Of a stretch of 64,000 nt of DNA, positions 32,293 through 41,699 are shown one piece after another. The stretch is taken from positions 62,001 through 126,000 of the forward strand of contig NZ_CP016503.1 of NCBI RefSeq assembly GCF_001693335.1. The letters are read 5' to 3'. A program made the translations under genes and the position numbers. This DNA is from Helicobacter enhydrae (GTDB lineage: Bacteria > Campylobacterota > Campylobacteria > Campylobacterales > Helicobacteraceae). The notes under the pieces are model-generated. The model was not told where the DNA came from. It ran no database searches and saw only the letters and a program-made list of their open reading frames with translations. Position 1 is the first letter of the stretch. Each line of letters opens with the position of its first letter.

Positions 32293-33304
32293 ACGATATT
32301 TCTTTTTGGCATTTGCACAGATTTTTTTCCCTTTTTTTCTTGTTTTGTTTTTTATTTCCTCAATCATTTTGATTATCACGATTGCAGGATCAAGCTTTGT
32401 GATCAAAATCACCTTTTTGGATTTGTCTTATTTGTTTTTGTATTCTTTGCCCAATACGGTGTTTTTTATCATCCCTATTACTTTTTTTGCTTCTTGTGTG
32501 TTGGCAATCTCTAGGCTTTCTTATGATTATGAGCTTTTGGTTTTTTTCTCTTTGGGAGTGCGACCTTTTGAGATTGTCAAGATTTTTTTGCCCATCACTT
32601 TGATTGTGACTCTGACTTCTTTGGTGTTTTCGCTGGGGGCTGTGCCGATTTCTAAGAGAGCCTTTGATAATTTTGTGGAACAAAAAAAGGTTGATGTGGA
32701 TATCAATATCAAAGCAGGGGAGTTTGGGCAAAAGATCGGCAGTTGGCTTGTGTATGTAGATCGAGCGGAGAATCGTATTTACAAAAATCTTGTTCTTTTT
32801 TCAATCGACAAAGCGATGTCTGAAAATTTTATTAGTGCGAGTGAGGGGAAAATCACCAATGATTCTGGTGTGTTTAGTTTGTTTCTCAAGCAGGGGAATT
32901 CCTATATTGTCGAGGAGCAAGAGTTCAAAAATATCGCATTCAAAGAAATGTATATTCGCACCCAAGTGGGGGAGGCACCATTGAGTGCGTATGATTTGTT
33001 TGATTATTGGAAAAATGCTTTTAATGGAGAGAGTTTGGGTGCAAGTCGTAAGTTTGTCAAAGCTACATTGATCTCACTTTTTCCTCTTGTGAGCATTTTT
33101 TTGATTCCACTCATTGGCATTGCAAATCCTAGATACCACAAAAACTTCGCATCTTTCTATATTCTTGCTGCGTGTGTTTTGTATTATGTTTTTGTGCATA
33201 TTTTTGCAGGACGCGCACCATTTGTGGCACTTGGTGTTATTCCGATTTGTTGGTTTTGTGTGACTTATTTTCTGTATTGGAAAAAAATCAAACCCTTGTA
33301 TTAA
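32285..33304 (+). CDS. LptF/LptG family LPS export permease
   Basis: Inner-membrane permease half of the LptBFG transporter that extracts LPS for export. It has 339 residues: two or three spans at the N-terminus, a periplasmic beta-jellyroll domain (about 130-240, including INIKAGEFGQKIGSWLVYVDRAEN) and three C-terminal spans. Starting KRYFFLAFAQIFFPFFLVL with SYDYELLVFFSLGV, it resembles LptF more than LptG. The start is GTG 32285, overlapping the A24 gene. The LPS pathway gene lptD follows 0.7 kb downstream, beyond the RNA candidate and the RDD gene. Confidence 0.85.
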   Translation: MLKRYFFLAFAQIFFPFFLVLFFISSIILIITIAGSSFVIKITFLDLSYLFLYSLPNTVFFIIPITFFASCVLAISRLSYDYELLVFFSLGVRPFEIVKIFLPITLIVTLTSLVFSLGAVPISKRAFDNFVEQKKVDVDINIKAGEFGQKIGSWLVYVDRAENRIYKNLVLFSIDKAMSENFISASEGKITNDSGVFSLFLKQGNSYIVEEQEFKNIAFKEMYIRTQVGEAPLSAYDLFDYWKNAFNGESLGASRKFVKATLISLFPLVSIFLIPLIGIANPRYHKNFASFYILAACVLYYVFVHIFAGRAPFVALGVIPICWFCVTYFLYWKKIKPLY

Positions 33305-33316
33305 ATTGATTATTTT

Positions 33317-33324
33317 TATAAAAT
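33317..33324 (+). promoter_or_regulatory. -10 element for the 6S-like RNA
   Basis: TATAAAAT with a T-rich stretch upstream (TTGATTATTTT) is placed six to seven bases before the G at 33328, where the predicted structured RNA begins. Confidence 0.5.
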
Positions 33325-33327
33325 TAT

Positions 33328-33518
33328 GGCACTCAAATAATCGTTTTTCTTGCTTTTGGCTAGTCTGTTGAAAAAGATCGTTGGGTGATGTAGTGGTTTT
33401 GGTGTGCGGCATTTTCGTTTGTAGCTTTTTGAAGTGAGAATCTGCCCCTAAAGAGACTCTCTTTGCCCTATAAGTTGTAGTGTAAGACTACGCTCCCGCA
33501 AGTAGCGTTATTTGGGTA
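33328..33518 (+). ncRNA. ssrS: Probable 6S RNA
   Basis: The 234-base gap between the LptF/G-like gene and the RDD gene folds as a long rod. CTCAAATAA (33332-33340) pairs with TTATTTGGG (33508-33516), CTTGC (33349-33353) with GCAAG (33498-33502), and TAGTCT (33361-33366) with AGACTA (33485-33490). A roughly 40-base open region on each side follows, then a distal stem GGCATTTTC (33408-33416) with GAGAATCTGCC (33436-33446). The 3' side of the bubble can form AAAGAG-ACT-CTCTTT. A 185-190-base rod with a central bubble is the 6S plan, which mimics an open promoter and binds RNA polymerase. The assignment is from structure, not from a covariance search. Confidence 0.6.
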
Positions 33519-33538
33519 GTTTAAATGATGGAATAAAA

Positions 33539-34000
33539 ATGAATAATCGTGACCTTATCGAAGAAAAGCTTTATCGCGAACAAATTGTTTTAGCCCCGAT
33601 TCTTAGAAGATTTTTTGCTATCAATATTGATCTGTTGCTTGTAAGTTTTATTTTTCAAATGTTTTTTTGGAATGATTTGAAATCGATAAGCGGAGACACT
33701 CAAGCAGTTGTGCAGTTTGTTTCAGGCTATAGTCTGCACCTCCTGCTTTTTATGTTTGTGTATGAATGGCTGATGACTTATGCCTATGGTGCGACTTTGG
33801 GCAAGATTGTATGCAAAATACGCGTAGTTTCGATTGCTTTGTTGGATCACCCTGCGATTGTTGCAGCATTTTTGAGAGCTTTATTGAAGATGTTGCAGTT
33901 TTTTATCATCCCTCCATTGTTTTGCTTGGTTTTTTTTACTTTTTTGCGTCAGGGGTTGCACGATTGGTTGGCAAAGAGTATCGTGATCAAAAATGCTTAA
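33539..34000 (+). CDS. RDD family membrane protein
   Basis: A 153-residue RDD-domain protein with three or four hydrophobic spans. LAPILRRFFAINIDLLLVSF carries the Arg and Asp of the RDD signature, and ATLGKIVCKIRVVS the typical second motif. The function of these small proteins is generally unknown. The start is ATG 33539; an in-frame TTG at 33512 would fall in the RNA candidate. Its end overlaps lptD by eight bases, so it is probably co-transcribed with the LPS assembly gene. Confidence 0.85.
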   Translation: MNNRDLIEEKLYREQIVLAPILRRFFAINIDLLLVSFIFQMFFWNDLKSISGDTQAVVQFVSGYSLHLLLFMFVYEWLMTYAYGATLGKIVCKIRVVSIALLDHPAIVAAFLRALLKMLQFFIIPPLFCLVFFTFLRQGLHDWLAKSIVIKNA

Positions 34001-36194
34001 TCTTTTTTTGATTTTTGTATGTGTCTGTTTTGGTTTTGCGCAAGATATTTACCAGCAGACGCCGGGGGGATCTTCTATCGGAGAATTGAGTGCTGATGAG
34101 CTAAAAAATCAAGGCGATACACTCGAGGCAAAAGGCAATGTCGTTTTGATCAATGGGGATTTTTATATTTCTAGCGACACGCTCACTTATCATCAAAAGG
34201 AACAGATTGCTGAGATTCAAGGAGAGGTCAAAATCTACAAGGGCAGTGTGCTACTTTTGAGTGCCAAAAATGTAAGATTGGATTTTAAAAAAGAGAAGTT
34301 CTCCCTCTCTTCGATGTATCTGCAAAATCCACAGAGTGGTTTGTGGGTGAGTGCAGGTGAGGCACAAACAAATCGCGATGTCTATGAGTTTGAGAGCAAT
34401 ATCGTTTCAGGTTGTGATATTCAAGATCCTATTTGGCATATTGATTCTAGCTCTGGAAGCTTTAATCAAAATAGCCATCTTTTAACATTGTGGAATTCTA
34501 GAATCTATGTGGGTGATGTCCCATTGTTGTATGTTCCTTATTTGGCACTAAGCACCTACAATCAACGCAAAAGTGGATTGCTTTATCCTGATTTTGCCCT
34601 CTCCAATCAAGATGGCTTGTATTATCGCCAACCTATTTTTATCGCACCACAGCAGTTTTGGGATGCAACTCTTGCACTACAGGCAAGAAGCGCTAGAGGT
34701 ATTGGCGGAGATCTTGAACTAAACTTCGCAACGCCTCAAAACAATTTGTTTTCATTGACGGGAAAGTATTTTTATAACTTTGAGAATTATGTATTAAAAA
34801 ACAATCTAAAACATCAGCATGTCTATGGTGGGAATGCCCAATATTCTTCCAATACGCTATTTGATGTTTTCAATCCCAAAATTGATGATGGTTTGTTTCT
34901 AGATTTGACATATATGAATGATATTGACTACCTGCGTATCGATCATATTGACAAAAAGATCACTGAACGCTTGAAAGTGTCTCAAATCAACTACTACCTC
35001 CAATCTCAAGAGCATTATTTTGGTTTGTATAGTCGGTATTATTTTGATTTGAGTAAGCCCAAGAATACTGAAACATTTCAACAAATGCCTAATATGCAAT
35101 ATCACAAATATCTTGATTCTCTTTTTTGGAGAAATTTGTTTTATTACATTGATGTGCAGAGTTATAACAATGTCAGAGATGAGGGATACAACTATGTGCA
35201 AAATAGCATCGCATTGCCTATAGGGATCGAGGTGCCATTATTTGACAACTATATATCCGTTGGCATTGCGACAGATTTGAATTTCCACAATATTGTTTTT
35301 TTTCGCCAGAATGAGATTTTGTCCCATTTGCCCAAAGCACCGAGGACGGCAAATGTGTTTGGTGCTAATTATTCTGCAAGTGTGTCCTCGGACTTGGCTA
35401 AGAATTACACATATTTTTTGCACACATTGCAGACAAAAATCGATTTTTCTGGTCCTTATTATCATTATGGGACAGAAATGTTTAGTCCGCAGGCTTATGA
35501 ATATTTTGAGAATTACAAAGGAAATAAGAAGCTTTATAATCTTTGGAATCCATCCTCAATCGTGGATTTTCAATCGCGTCAGCATAAGATGGGATTGAGC
35601 TTTTTGCAATATTTTTATACTCCCAATGGTCGGTCTATTTTTTATTACAAACTCTCCCAGCAGTTTAATTTGCAAGATAAGGAGTTGATGTTTGTGGGAA
35701 ATCCTCTCAAAAATGAATTTGGAACCTCTCCGATTGAGGGATTGACTTTGAGCGGTGCTTTTAACTATGCTCCATATTATCAGGTGGTGGAGGAGGCATC
35801 TGCCAATCTAGCCTTTTCCAAATGGACTTTTTCATTTGATTCGGGTTTCTTTTTTAAGAGGTTGCTAGGTGTGGTCAATGGACGCAAACAAATCATCGAT
35901 GATGCGAATTTTTTGAATTTCAATCTTCGAAATGATTTTGGGTATTTTTCTATAGGCGGAGGGATGAGTTATGATTTTTTACATCAGCAAGTCAAGGATT
36001 GGAATATTTCTTTGTCAAAAGATGTGCGTTGTTTTGGCGTTACGCTAAAATTTGCTCAAGAGTTTGTATCGGTTTTGACAGATCGAGTGGATCACCCTCT
36101 TGAGATAGAAAAAAATCAATATGTAAGACTAGAATTTAGATTTGTTCCACTTACTTCAACAGGAATGAATTATCGTTTTCAAAGGCAAAAATGA
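33993..36194 (+). CDS. lptD: LPS-assembly protein LptD
   Basis: Outer-membrane translocon that inserts LPS in the outer leaflet. It has 733 residues with a signal peptide (LFLIFVCVCFGFA). The OstA/LptA-like periplasmic domain spans roughly 25-150 (GDTLEAKGNVVLINGDFYI, SSDTLTYHQKEQIAEIQGEV). The C-terminal region is a beta-barrel rich in aromatic strands and ends in SFRFVPL-type strands (RLEFRFVPLTSTGMNYRF). It overlaps the RDD gene upstream and the PRTase gene downstream. Confidence 0.93.
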   Translation: MLNLFLIFVCVCFGFAQDIYQQTPGGSSIGELSADELKNQGDTLEAKGNVVLINGDFYISSDTLTYHQKEQIAEIQGEVKIYKGSVLLLSAKNVRLDFKKEKFSLSSMYLQNPQSGLWVSAGEAQTNRDVYEFESNIVSGCDIQDPIWHIDSSSGSFNQNSHLLTLWNSRIYVGDVPLLYVPYLALSTYNQRKSGLLYPDFALSNQDGLYYRQPIFIAPQQFWDATLALQARSARGIGGDLELNFATPQNNLFSLTGKYFYNFENYVLKNNLKHQHVYGGNAQYSSNTLFDVFNPKIDDGLFLDLTYMNDIDYLRIDHIDKKITERLKVSQINYYLQSQEHYFGLYSRYYFDLSKPKNTETFQQMPNMQYHKYLDSLFWRNLFYYIDVQSYNNVRDEGYNYVQNSIALPIGIEVPLFDNYISVGIATDLNFHNIVFFRQNEILSHLPKAPRTANVFGANYSASVSSDLAKNYTYFLHTLQTKIDFSGPYYHYGTEMFSPQAYEYFENYKGNKKLYNLWNPSSIVDFQSRQHKMGLSFLQYFYTPNGRSIFYYKLSQQFNLQDKELMFVGNPLKNEFGTSPIEGLTLSGAFNYAPYYQVVEEASANLAFSKWTFSFDSGFFFKRLLGVVNGRKQIIDDANFLNFNLRNDFGYFSIGGGMSYDFLHQQVKDWNISLSKDVRCFGVTLKFAQEFVSVLTDRVDHPLEIEKNQYVRLEFRFVPLTSTGMNYRFQRQK

Positions 36195-36889
36195 TGGATA
36201 AGTTAAAGAATTATTTTGAAAATCGTCAAGATGCATTGCGGCATTTGTTTCTTGAGCTAGAAACAATCAACCTTGACAACACTTTGGTCGTGGCTTTGTG
36301 TCCGGAGGGAGCAATCATGGCAGATGCAGTTGCACGGCATTTTGATTTGGAGATGGAGTATCTGTTTTGTGCTCCCATTCCTGCACCCCTCAATCCCGAG
36401 TGTGCTATTGCCCTTGTTGGTGAGTTTATGGATGTTGTGATTGATGAAAATTTGTTGGATTCTTTTGGTATCCCTATAGATTATGTCTATCAACAAGCGA
36501 AGGTGGTCTATGAGGAAAAAATCCTACAAAATGTCAAGAATCTAAGAAAAAATCAAGAGATTGCAAAGATTAGTGGGAGAAATATTTTGATTGTTGATGA
36601 GGGGATTGAGACGGGCTTTAGTGTTGAAGTCATCATCAAAACTTGCGTCAATGCTGGTTGCAAAAGTGCCTCTGTCGCTGTGCCTGTCTTGTCAAAAGAT
36701 GTTGAAAACTATTTGTTAAAATTTTGTGATTGCGTCTATAGTGTGTTAAGTCCTGATTTTTTTGTCTCGACAAACTATTACTACACTCACTTGCCCGTGA
36801 TCAATGAAAATGCCCAAGGTTTTGATTTTTGTGAGCTTGAGGCGTATAAACCAAATTGGAAGGAAGAAAATGATAACAATACAATCTAA
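36191..36889 (+). CDS. Phosphoribosyltransferase-fold protein
   Basis: A 232-residue protein with a type I phosphoribosyltransferase pattern. The PRPP loop segment ILIVDEGIETGFSVEVIIKT lies near residue 140 (the usual VDDGIATG appears as VDEGIETG). Hydrophobic strands on either side and a flexible middle match orphan PRTases often labelled ComF-like or putative PRTase. ATG 36191 overlaps the lptD stop (ATGA), and the 3' end overlaps pnp by 20 bases. The substrate cannot be inferred. Confidence 0.78.
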   Translation: MMDKLKNYFENRQDALRHLFLELETINLDNTLVVALCPEGAIMADAVARHFDLEMEYLFCAPIPAPLNPECAIALVGEFMDVVIDENLLDSFGIPIDYVYQQAKVVYEEKILQNVKNLRKNQEIAKISGRNILIVDEGIETGFSVEVIIKTCVNAGCKSASVAVPVLSKDVENYLLKFCDCVYSVLSPDFFVSTNYYYTHLPVINENAQGFDFCELEAYKPNWKEENDNNTI

Positions 36890-38957
36890 TAGCCTACTAG
36901 AAGAATTTGATTTCACCAAAGTTGCTCAGCAGTCGCGAGGGTCGGTATGGTATCAGTGTGGCAAAACGACGATTATGGCAAGTGTTGCGATAGAAGAAAA
37001 TGTAGTTGTGGATGAAGATTTTCTGCCCCTAACTGTGCAATACATTGAGCGTGCTTATGCCAACGCCAAGTTTCCTTCGGGATTTATCAAGCGTGAGGGG
37101 AAGCCAAGTGAGTTTGAAATCTTGACTTCAAGGATTATTGATCGCACCTTGCGTCCATTGTTCCCAGATGACTATCGTTATTCAACGCAAATCACCGTGA
37201 TGGTGTTTAGCTATGATGGAACTCAAGATTTGCAAGTGTGTGCATTAAACGCTGCATCAAGTGCGCTTTATGTTGCAGGTGTGTCTATAGAATCCCCAGC
37301 CTATGCAGTGAGGGTTGGTCGCAATCAGCAAGGGTTGATACTCAATCCAAATATGCAAGAGTTGCAATCGGGCAGCTTAGATTTGTATGTTTCAGGTTGC
37401 AATCAAAATCTATTGATGATTGAGATGCGAAGTTTGGGTGATACATCGGACAATTGTGCATTGTCGGAGGAGGAGTTGTGTGAGGCGATAGAGTTAGCCA
37501 AACAAGCAATTGCTGAAGGTTCGCAAAAATATCACCATGCTTTCACTTCTTTGCAAAAAGCACCACTTGAGATTCAAAAGACATCAAAGCCCAATTTTGA
37601 AACAATATGTGCTTATATCCAAGAGCATTATGCCGATGCCCTCAAACAAGCTATCGTGCAGATGGCAAAAAGCGAGCGTATGGTTGAAATAGAAAAACTG
37701 CTCAAAGTGATTATGGAAAAACAACAAAATGATTGGACGCAAGAGGAGGTGTTTGAGGCATTGTGTCACAAGAAGCGTGAGATGATGCGTGAGATGATAT
37801 TAGGAGATGGGATTCGTGCAGATCTAAGGAAACTCAATGAAGTGCGTCCTATCACGATTGAGACAAATCTATTGCCCAATGCTCACGGATCTTGTCTTTT
37901 TAAACGAGGGCAGACTCAGGCTCTTGTGGTTGCAACAATTGGAGGGGAGCAAGATGCTCAAGTCTATGAGCTTTTGGGTGAGAAAACGCCCTCCAAAGAA
38001 CGCTTGATGGTGCATTATAATTTCCCAGGGTTTAGTGTGGGCGAGGCAAGTATGGTTGGTGCTGTTGGGCGTAGAGAGCTAGGGCATGGAAATCTTGCCA
38101 AAAGAGCACTAGAGAGCAGTGTGCGAGATAAACGCGTGGTGCGTTTGGTCTCAGAAATCTTAGAATCCAATGGTTCAAGCTCTATGGCAACGGTTTGTGG
38201 TGGATCTTTGGCATTGAGGGCAAGTGGGGTTGCGATACAGGAGCTGGTTGCAGGAGTGGCAATGGGATTGATAAAAGATAGGGATAGATATGCGATTTTG
38301 ACAGATATTATGGGGTTAGAAGATCATGAGGGGGATATGGATTTTAAAATTGCTGGGACAAGTGCGGGGGTGACTGCGATGCAAATGGACATCAAGCTTG
38401 GTGGAGTGACATCAAATATCTTAAAAGAAGCACTCTATCAAGCCAAAGAGGCTAGAATGCAAATTTTGGCAATTATGCGAGAGGCTGAAGAGAAAATCAT
38501 CATCAATGAAGAGATTGTGCCGACTTCTATTTCTTTTGGAGTTGATGCCGATCGCATTGTGGATATTATTGGGCAGGGTGGCAAAACGATTAAAGAAATC
38601 ATTGAAAAATTTGCTGTAATGATTGATTTGGATCGTCAGAATGGCAAAGTGCAAATCAATGGCATTGGTGCTGAACGCCTCAATGCGTGTAAAGACTATA
38701 TTTTGAACTTTTTGCAACAAAGGCACGGACAAGCAAAAGTGAATTATAAGGCATATACATCTGGCAGTATTTTTGAAGGAAGGGTGAAAAAGCTTGTTGA
38801 GTTTGGTGCATTTGTAGAGCTTCCTAATGGTGGCGATGGGTTGCTTCATATAAGCAAAATACGGGCTAAGGGGGTTGTTTTGAGTGAGGGGCAAACAATA
38901 GAGTGCAAGATCCTTAATGTGGAGCAAAACAAAGTAGAACTTGATTTTAGTGAATAA
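36870..38957 (+). CDS. pnp: Polynucleotide phosphorylase
   Basis: Phosphorolytic 3'-to-5' exoribonuclease of RNA turnover. It has 695 residues: two RNase PH domains (the second with TSAGVTAMQMDIKLGG near 515), a KH domain (DRIVDIIGQGGKTIKEIIEKF around 560) and an S1 domain at the C-terminus (GSIFEGRVKKLVEFGAFVEL). The start is ATG 36870 with AGGAAG just ahead; the longer frame to 36804 lies inside the PRTase gene and is not conserved in character. Confidence 0.95.
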   Translation: MITIQSNSLLEEFDFTKVAQQSRGSVWYQCGKTTIMASVAIEENVVVDEDFLPLTVQYIERAYANAKFPSGFIKREGKPSEFEILTSRIIDRTLRPLFPDDYRYSTQITVMVFSYDGTQDLQVCALNAASSALYVAGVSIESPAYAVRVGRNQQGLILNPNMQELQSGSLDLYVSGCNQNLLMIEMRSLGDTSDNCALSEEELCEAIELAKQAIAEGSQKYHHAFTSLQKAPLEIQKTSKPNFETICAYIQEHYADALKQAIVQMAKSERMVEIEKLLKVIMEKQQNDWTQEEVFEALCHKKREMMREMILGDGIRADLRKLNEVRPITIETNLLPNAHGSCLFKRGQTQALVVATIGGEQDAQVYELLGEKTPSKERLMVHYNFPGFSVGEASMVGAVGRRELGHGNLAKRALESSVRDKRVVRLVSEILESNGSSSMATVCGGSLALRASGVAIQELVAGVAMGLIKDRDRYAILTDIMGLEDHEGDMDFKIAGTSAGVTAMQMDIKLGGVTSNILKEALYQAKEARMQILAIMREAEEKIIINEEIVPTSISFGVDADRIVDIIGQGGKTIKEIIEKFAVMIDLDRQNGKVQINGIGAERLNACKDYILNFLQQRHGQAKVNYKAYTSGSIFEGRVKKLVEFGAFVELPNGGDGLLHISKIRAKGVVLSEGQTIECKILNVEQNKVELDFSE

Positions 38958-39050
38958 AATCGTATTTTTTTTGGTATCATTGCGTTTTCTGAAATTTCAA
39001 AAGCTTTTGAGTAGGGGACGGATCCGAAATGAGAGCCAAAAAGGAGAAAA

Positions 39051-39359
39051 ATGAAAAAAGTGTTTTTATTGACATTTGCATTAGCCACATTTGCATTGGC
39101 AAACGATGTTGAGGCGATGATCAAATCTTATTCTGTTTTGGGTGCTGTTGTTGGACTTGGAATTGCTGCATGTGGAGGAGCTGTGGGTATGGGATATACT
39201 GCTGCAGCAACAATTTCGGGTATTGCAAGAAATCCTGGTGTTGGGGGAAAATTGACGGGAATGATGTTTATCGCATTGGCTTTGATTGAAGCTCAAGTGA
39301 TTTACACTTTGGTTTTGGCGATTATCGCATTGTTTGCAAACCCATTTTTGGGAGCATAA
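39051..39359 (+). CDS. atpE: F0F1 ATP synthase subunit c
   Basis: Rotor-ring proteolipid of ATP synthase, 102 residues. Two transmembrane helices are joined by the RNPG loop (GIARNPGVGGKL), and the proton-binding Glu is in ALIEAQVIYTLV. An extra N-terminal hydrophobic segment (VFLLTFALATFALA) resembles a signal sequence, usual in epsilonproteobacterial AtpE. AAGGAG precedes the ATG. As in H. pylori it sits beside pnp, away from the main atp operon. Confidence 0.95.
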   Translation: MKKVFLLTFALATFALANDVEAMIKSYSVLGAVVGLGIAACGGAVGMGYTAAATISGIARNPGVGGKLTGMMFIALALIEAQVIYTLVLAIIALFANPFLGA

Positions 39360-39379
39360 GACTTAAAATAGGGGGTTTT

Positions 39380-39465
39380 GCGCTGGTGGTGGAACTGGTA
39401 GACACGCTATCTTGAGGGGGTAGTGAGGAATACTCGTGCGAGTTCAAGTCTCGCTCAGCGCACCA
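39380..39465 (+). tRNA. tRNA-Leu (anticodon GAG)
   Basis: Acceptor GCGCTGG pairs with TCAGCGC (one G-T), anticodon stem CTATC/GGTAG encloses loop TTGAGGG, the variable arm is long (class II), the T-loop is GAGTTCAAGTCTC, and CCA is encoded. Confidence 0.95.
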
Positions 39466-39477
39466 TTGTTTTGATAT

Positions 39478-39564
39478 GCCGGAGTGGTGAAATTGGTAGA
39501 CGCGCTAGACTCAAAATCTGGTAGGGGCAACCCTGTGTCGGTTCGAGTCCGACCTTCGGCACCA
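39478..39564 (+). tRNA. tRNA-Leu (anticodon CAA)
   Basis: Acceptor GCCGGAG pairs with CTTCGGC, anticodon stem CTAGA/TCTGG encloses loop CTCAAAA, the variable arm is long, and CCA is encoded. It lies 12 bases after the previous tRNA, so they probably share a transcript. Confidence 0.95.
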
Positions 39565-39603
39565 TATTCTACATTATGATAAATCATCGTTTAAGGTTGT
39601 TTG

Positions 39604-40314
39604 ATGATTATTATTCCTGCGAGATTACATTCTACGCGTTTTCCCCAAAAAATGCTTTCAGAGATTTTAGGAATTCCTTTGATTGTACGCACGGCACTAA
39701 GAGCACAAGAGGTTGATGAAGTTGTCGTAGCAACAGATTCCAAAGAAATTGCTCAAATTTGTGAAAGCTATCACATAGAGGCGATTTTGACCAAAGAGAC
39801 GCATAGTAGTGGAACAGATCGTTGTGCTGAAGCTGTTGAGATTCTGCGATTAGAGCCTGATGAGATTGTGATCAATATGCAGGGCGATGAACCATTTTTG
39901 GAAGCAGAGATTTTGTCCAAATTGAAAAACTTGATGCAAACTAGCACGGCTTTTATGGGGACTTGTATTAAAAGCATAGCAGAAGATGAGAGCTGTGATC
40001 CTAATCTAGTCAAGGTGGTGCTAGATTCTGGCGGTAATGCACTTTATTTCTCTCGATCCAAAATCCCTTATAATCGCGATCAAGCACAATGTGAGTATTT
40101 TGGACATTTGGGTGTTTATGGGTTTAAGGCGAAACATTTATTGGAGTTTTGTGCTTTGCCCAAAAGTCCTTTGGAAGAGATAGAGAAATTGGAGCAGTTG
40201 CGTGCTTTGTATCATCAAAAACGCATTGAAACCTTGTTGGTTGAGACTCAAAGTATCGGGATTGATACAGCAGAGGATAGAGAGTTGGCAATTCAGAGGT
40301 TTTTGAAAGCATAG
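39604..40314 (+). CDS. kdsB: 3-deoxy-manno-octulosonate cytidylyltransferase (CMP-Kdo synthetase)
   Basis: Activates Kdo with CTP for the LPS inner core. It has 236 residues. The N-terminal CTP-binding motif PARLHSTRFPQKML, the segment NMQGDEPFLE and the C-terminal VETQSIGIDTAEDRELA are all present. ATG 39604 has AAGG eight bases earlier (the preceding TTG is less suitable). It is shorter than the E. coli enzyme by about 10 residues. It overlaps or abuts the MATE gene. Confidence 0.94.
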   Translation: MIIIPARLHSTRFPQKMLSEILGIPLIVRTALRAQEVDEVVVATDSKEIAQICESYHIEAILTKETHSSGTDRCAEAVEILRLEPDEIVINMQGDEPFLEAEILSKLKNLMQTSTAFMGTCIKSIAEDESCDPNLVKVVLDSGGNALYFSRSKIPYNRDQAQCEYFGHLGVYGFKAKHLLEFCALPKSPLEEIEKLEQLRALYHQKRIETLLVETQSIGIDTAEDRELAIQRFLKA

Positions 40315-40316
40315 TG

Positions 40317-41699
40317 ATGACAAATACAAAGATTGATTTGGCAAATGCCGGGATTAGAGGTTTATTTCTATATTATTTTTTCCCCATCCTTTTTTCTATG
40401 CTTGTGTTAAGCACACATGTGGTGGTCGATGCTTTTTTTGTGAGTTATGCGATTGGTCAAGATGGCGTGGCAGCACTTGGATTTTCTTGGCCCGTTTTTC
40501 CGGTGCTTGTGGCAATTTATTTGCTGTTTGCTGTTGGTGGTTCGGCATTGATTTCGTATTTTTTGGGAAAAGGCGAAAAGCAAAGGGCGTTGGAAATTTT
40601 TAGCTCTATCTTGTATTTTGTGGGCATACTTGGATTGATACTTGGGGGGCTTTTGTATATTTTTACAGAGGAAATAGCAGTTTTTTTGACGGCTAATAAA
40701 ACAATCAATCCAATGATCAAAGAATATCTTGTGGAATATTTGGAGATTATTTTTGCGGGAGTGGTTTTGATTTTTTTGCATCCAATCTTGGATATGTTTG
40801 CTGTAAATGACAGACAACCATTTTTGGCGATGATTTCTATGCTTATTGCTTCAGTCGGCAATATGCTTTTTAATTATCTATTTTTGTTTGTTTTAAACTT
40901 GGGGATTCAGGCAAGTGCTTTTTCTACACTTTTGGGAAATGTGTTTGCTGTTTCTATTTTGCTGTGGCATTTTTTGTGCAAAAGAGGGGATTTGCATTTT
41001 ATCAAAGCGTTGAAATTTGAAGACATCAAAAAAGCCTGTCGCAATGGACTACCTGCTTGTGTTTCCGAATTGAGCACAGGTGTCTTGATGCTCCTTTATA
41101 TTTTCAAATTGCTAGATCTTGTGCAAGAGAGAGGGGTGCTGATTTATACGATTGTGATGTATATCGGCACGACACTTTTTGCTATTTTGCTCTCAATTGC
41201 TCAAGGGGTGCAACCTATTGCGAGTTTTAATTATGGTGCAGGCAAGATTGGGCGTGTCAAAGAGGTGTATTTTTTTGGAATCAAAATCGCCGTGATTGTG
41301 AGTATGGTGGTGTATGTGGGTATCTTTGCGTCGGCGTATTGGTTGGCTTGGGCGTTTTTGAATCAACAAGATATTGCCAAAGATTCGATGTTGATTCCTG
41401 ATATTGCTCTTGCAATGAGAATTTATCTGATCGCTTATTTGTTTATGGGGATCAATCTCGTCAGTGCCGTGTTTTTGCAATCTATCCAACGCCCATCGGG
41501 TTCGATGTTGATTACGCTTTGTTATAGCGTTGGTTTTTCTACGATTTTTCTAGAAATTTTGACGCAATATTTTGGGATGATTGGCGTGTGGGCAACTTAT
41601 CCGATAGCGGCTTTTTTGACGATTTTTGTGGTGTTTTGGGTGATTAAAAGAGAGTTTGAAAGAGGAGTTTTGTATGAAGGAAAAGATTCTACTATTTGA
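40317..41699 (+). CDS. MATE family multidrug/toxin exporter
   Basis: Inner-membrane exporter of about 460 residues with twelve hydrophobic spans in two homologous halves; it begins with PILFSMLVLSTHVVVDAFFV, typical of the MATE/NorM and DinF groups. ATG 40317 lies just after the kdsB stop (TAG 40312-40314). The 3' end overlaps the HAD phosphatase gene by 26 bases. Substrate not predictable; a cation/drug antiport role is family knowledge. Confidence 0.87.
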   Translation: MTNTKIDLANAGIRGLFLYYFFPILFSMLVLSTHVVVDAFFVSYAIGQDGVAALGFSWPVFPVLVAIYLLFAVGGSALISYFLGKGEKQRALEIFSSILYFVGILGLILGGLLYIFTEEIAVFLTANKTINPMIKEYLVEYLEIIFAGVVLIFLHPILDMFAVNDRQPFLAMISMLIASVGNMLFNYLFLFVLNLGIQASAFSTLLGNVFAVSILLWHFLCKRGDLHFIKALKFEDIKKACRNGLPACVSELSTGVLMLLYIFKLLDLVQERGVLIYTIVMYIGTTLFAILLSIAQGVQPIASFNYGAGKIGRVKEVYFFGIKIAVIVSMVVYVGIFASAYWLAWAFLNQQDIAKDSMLIPDIALAMRIYLIAYLFMGINLVSAVFLQSIQRPSGSMLITLCYSVGFSTIFLEILTQYFGMIGVWATYPIAAFLTIFVVFWVIKREFERGVLYEGKDSTI

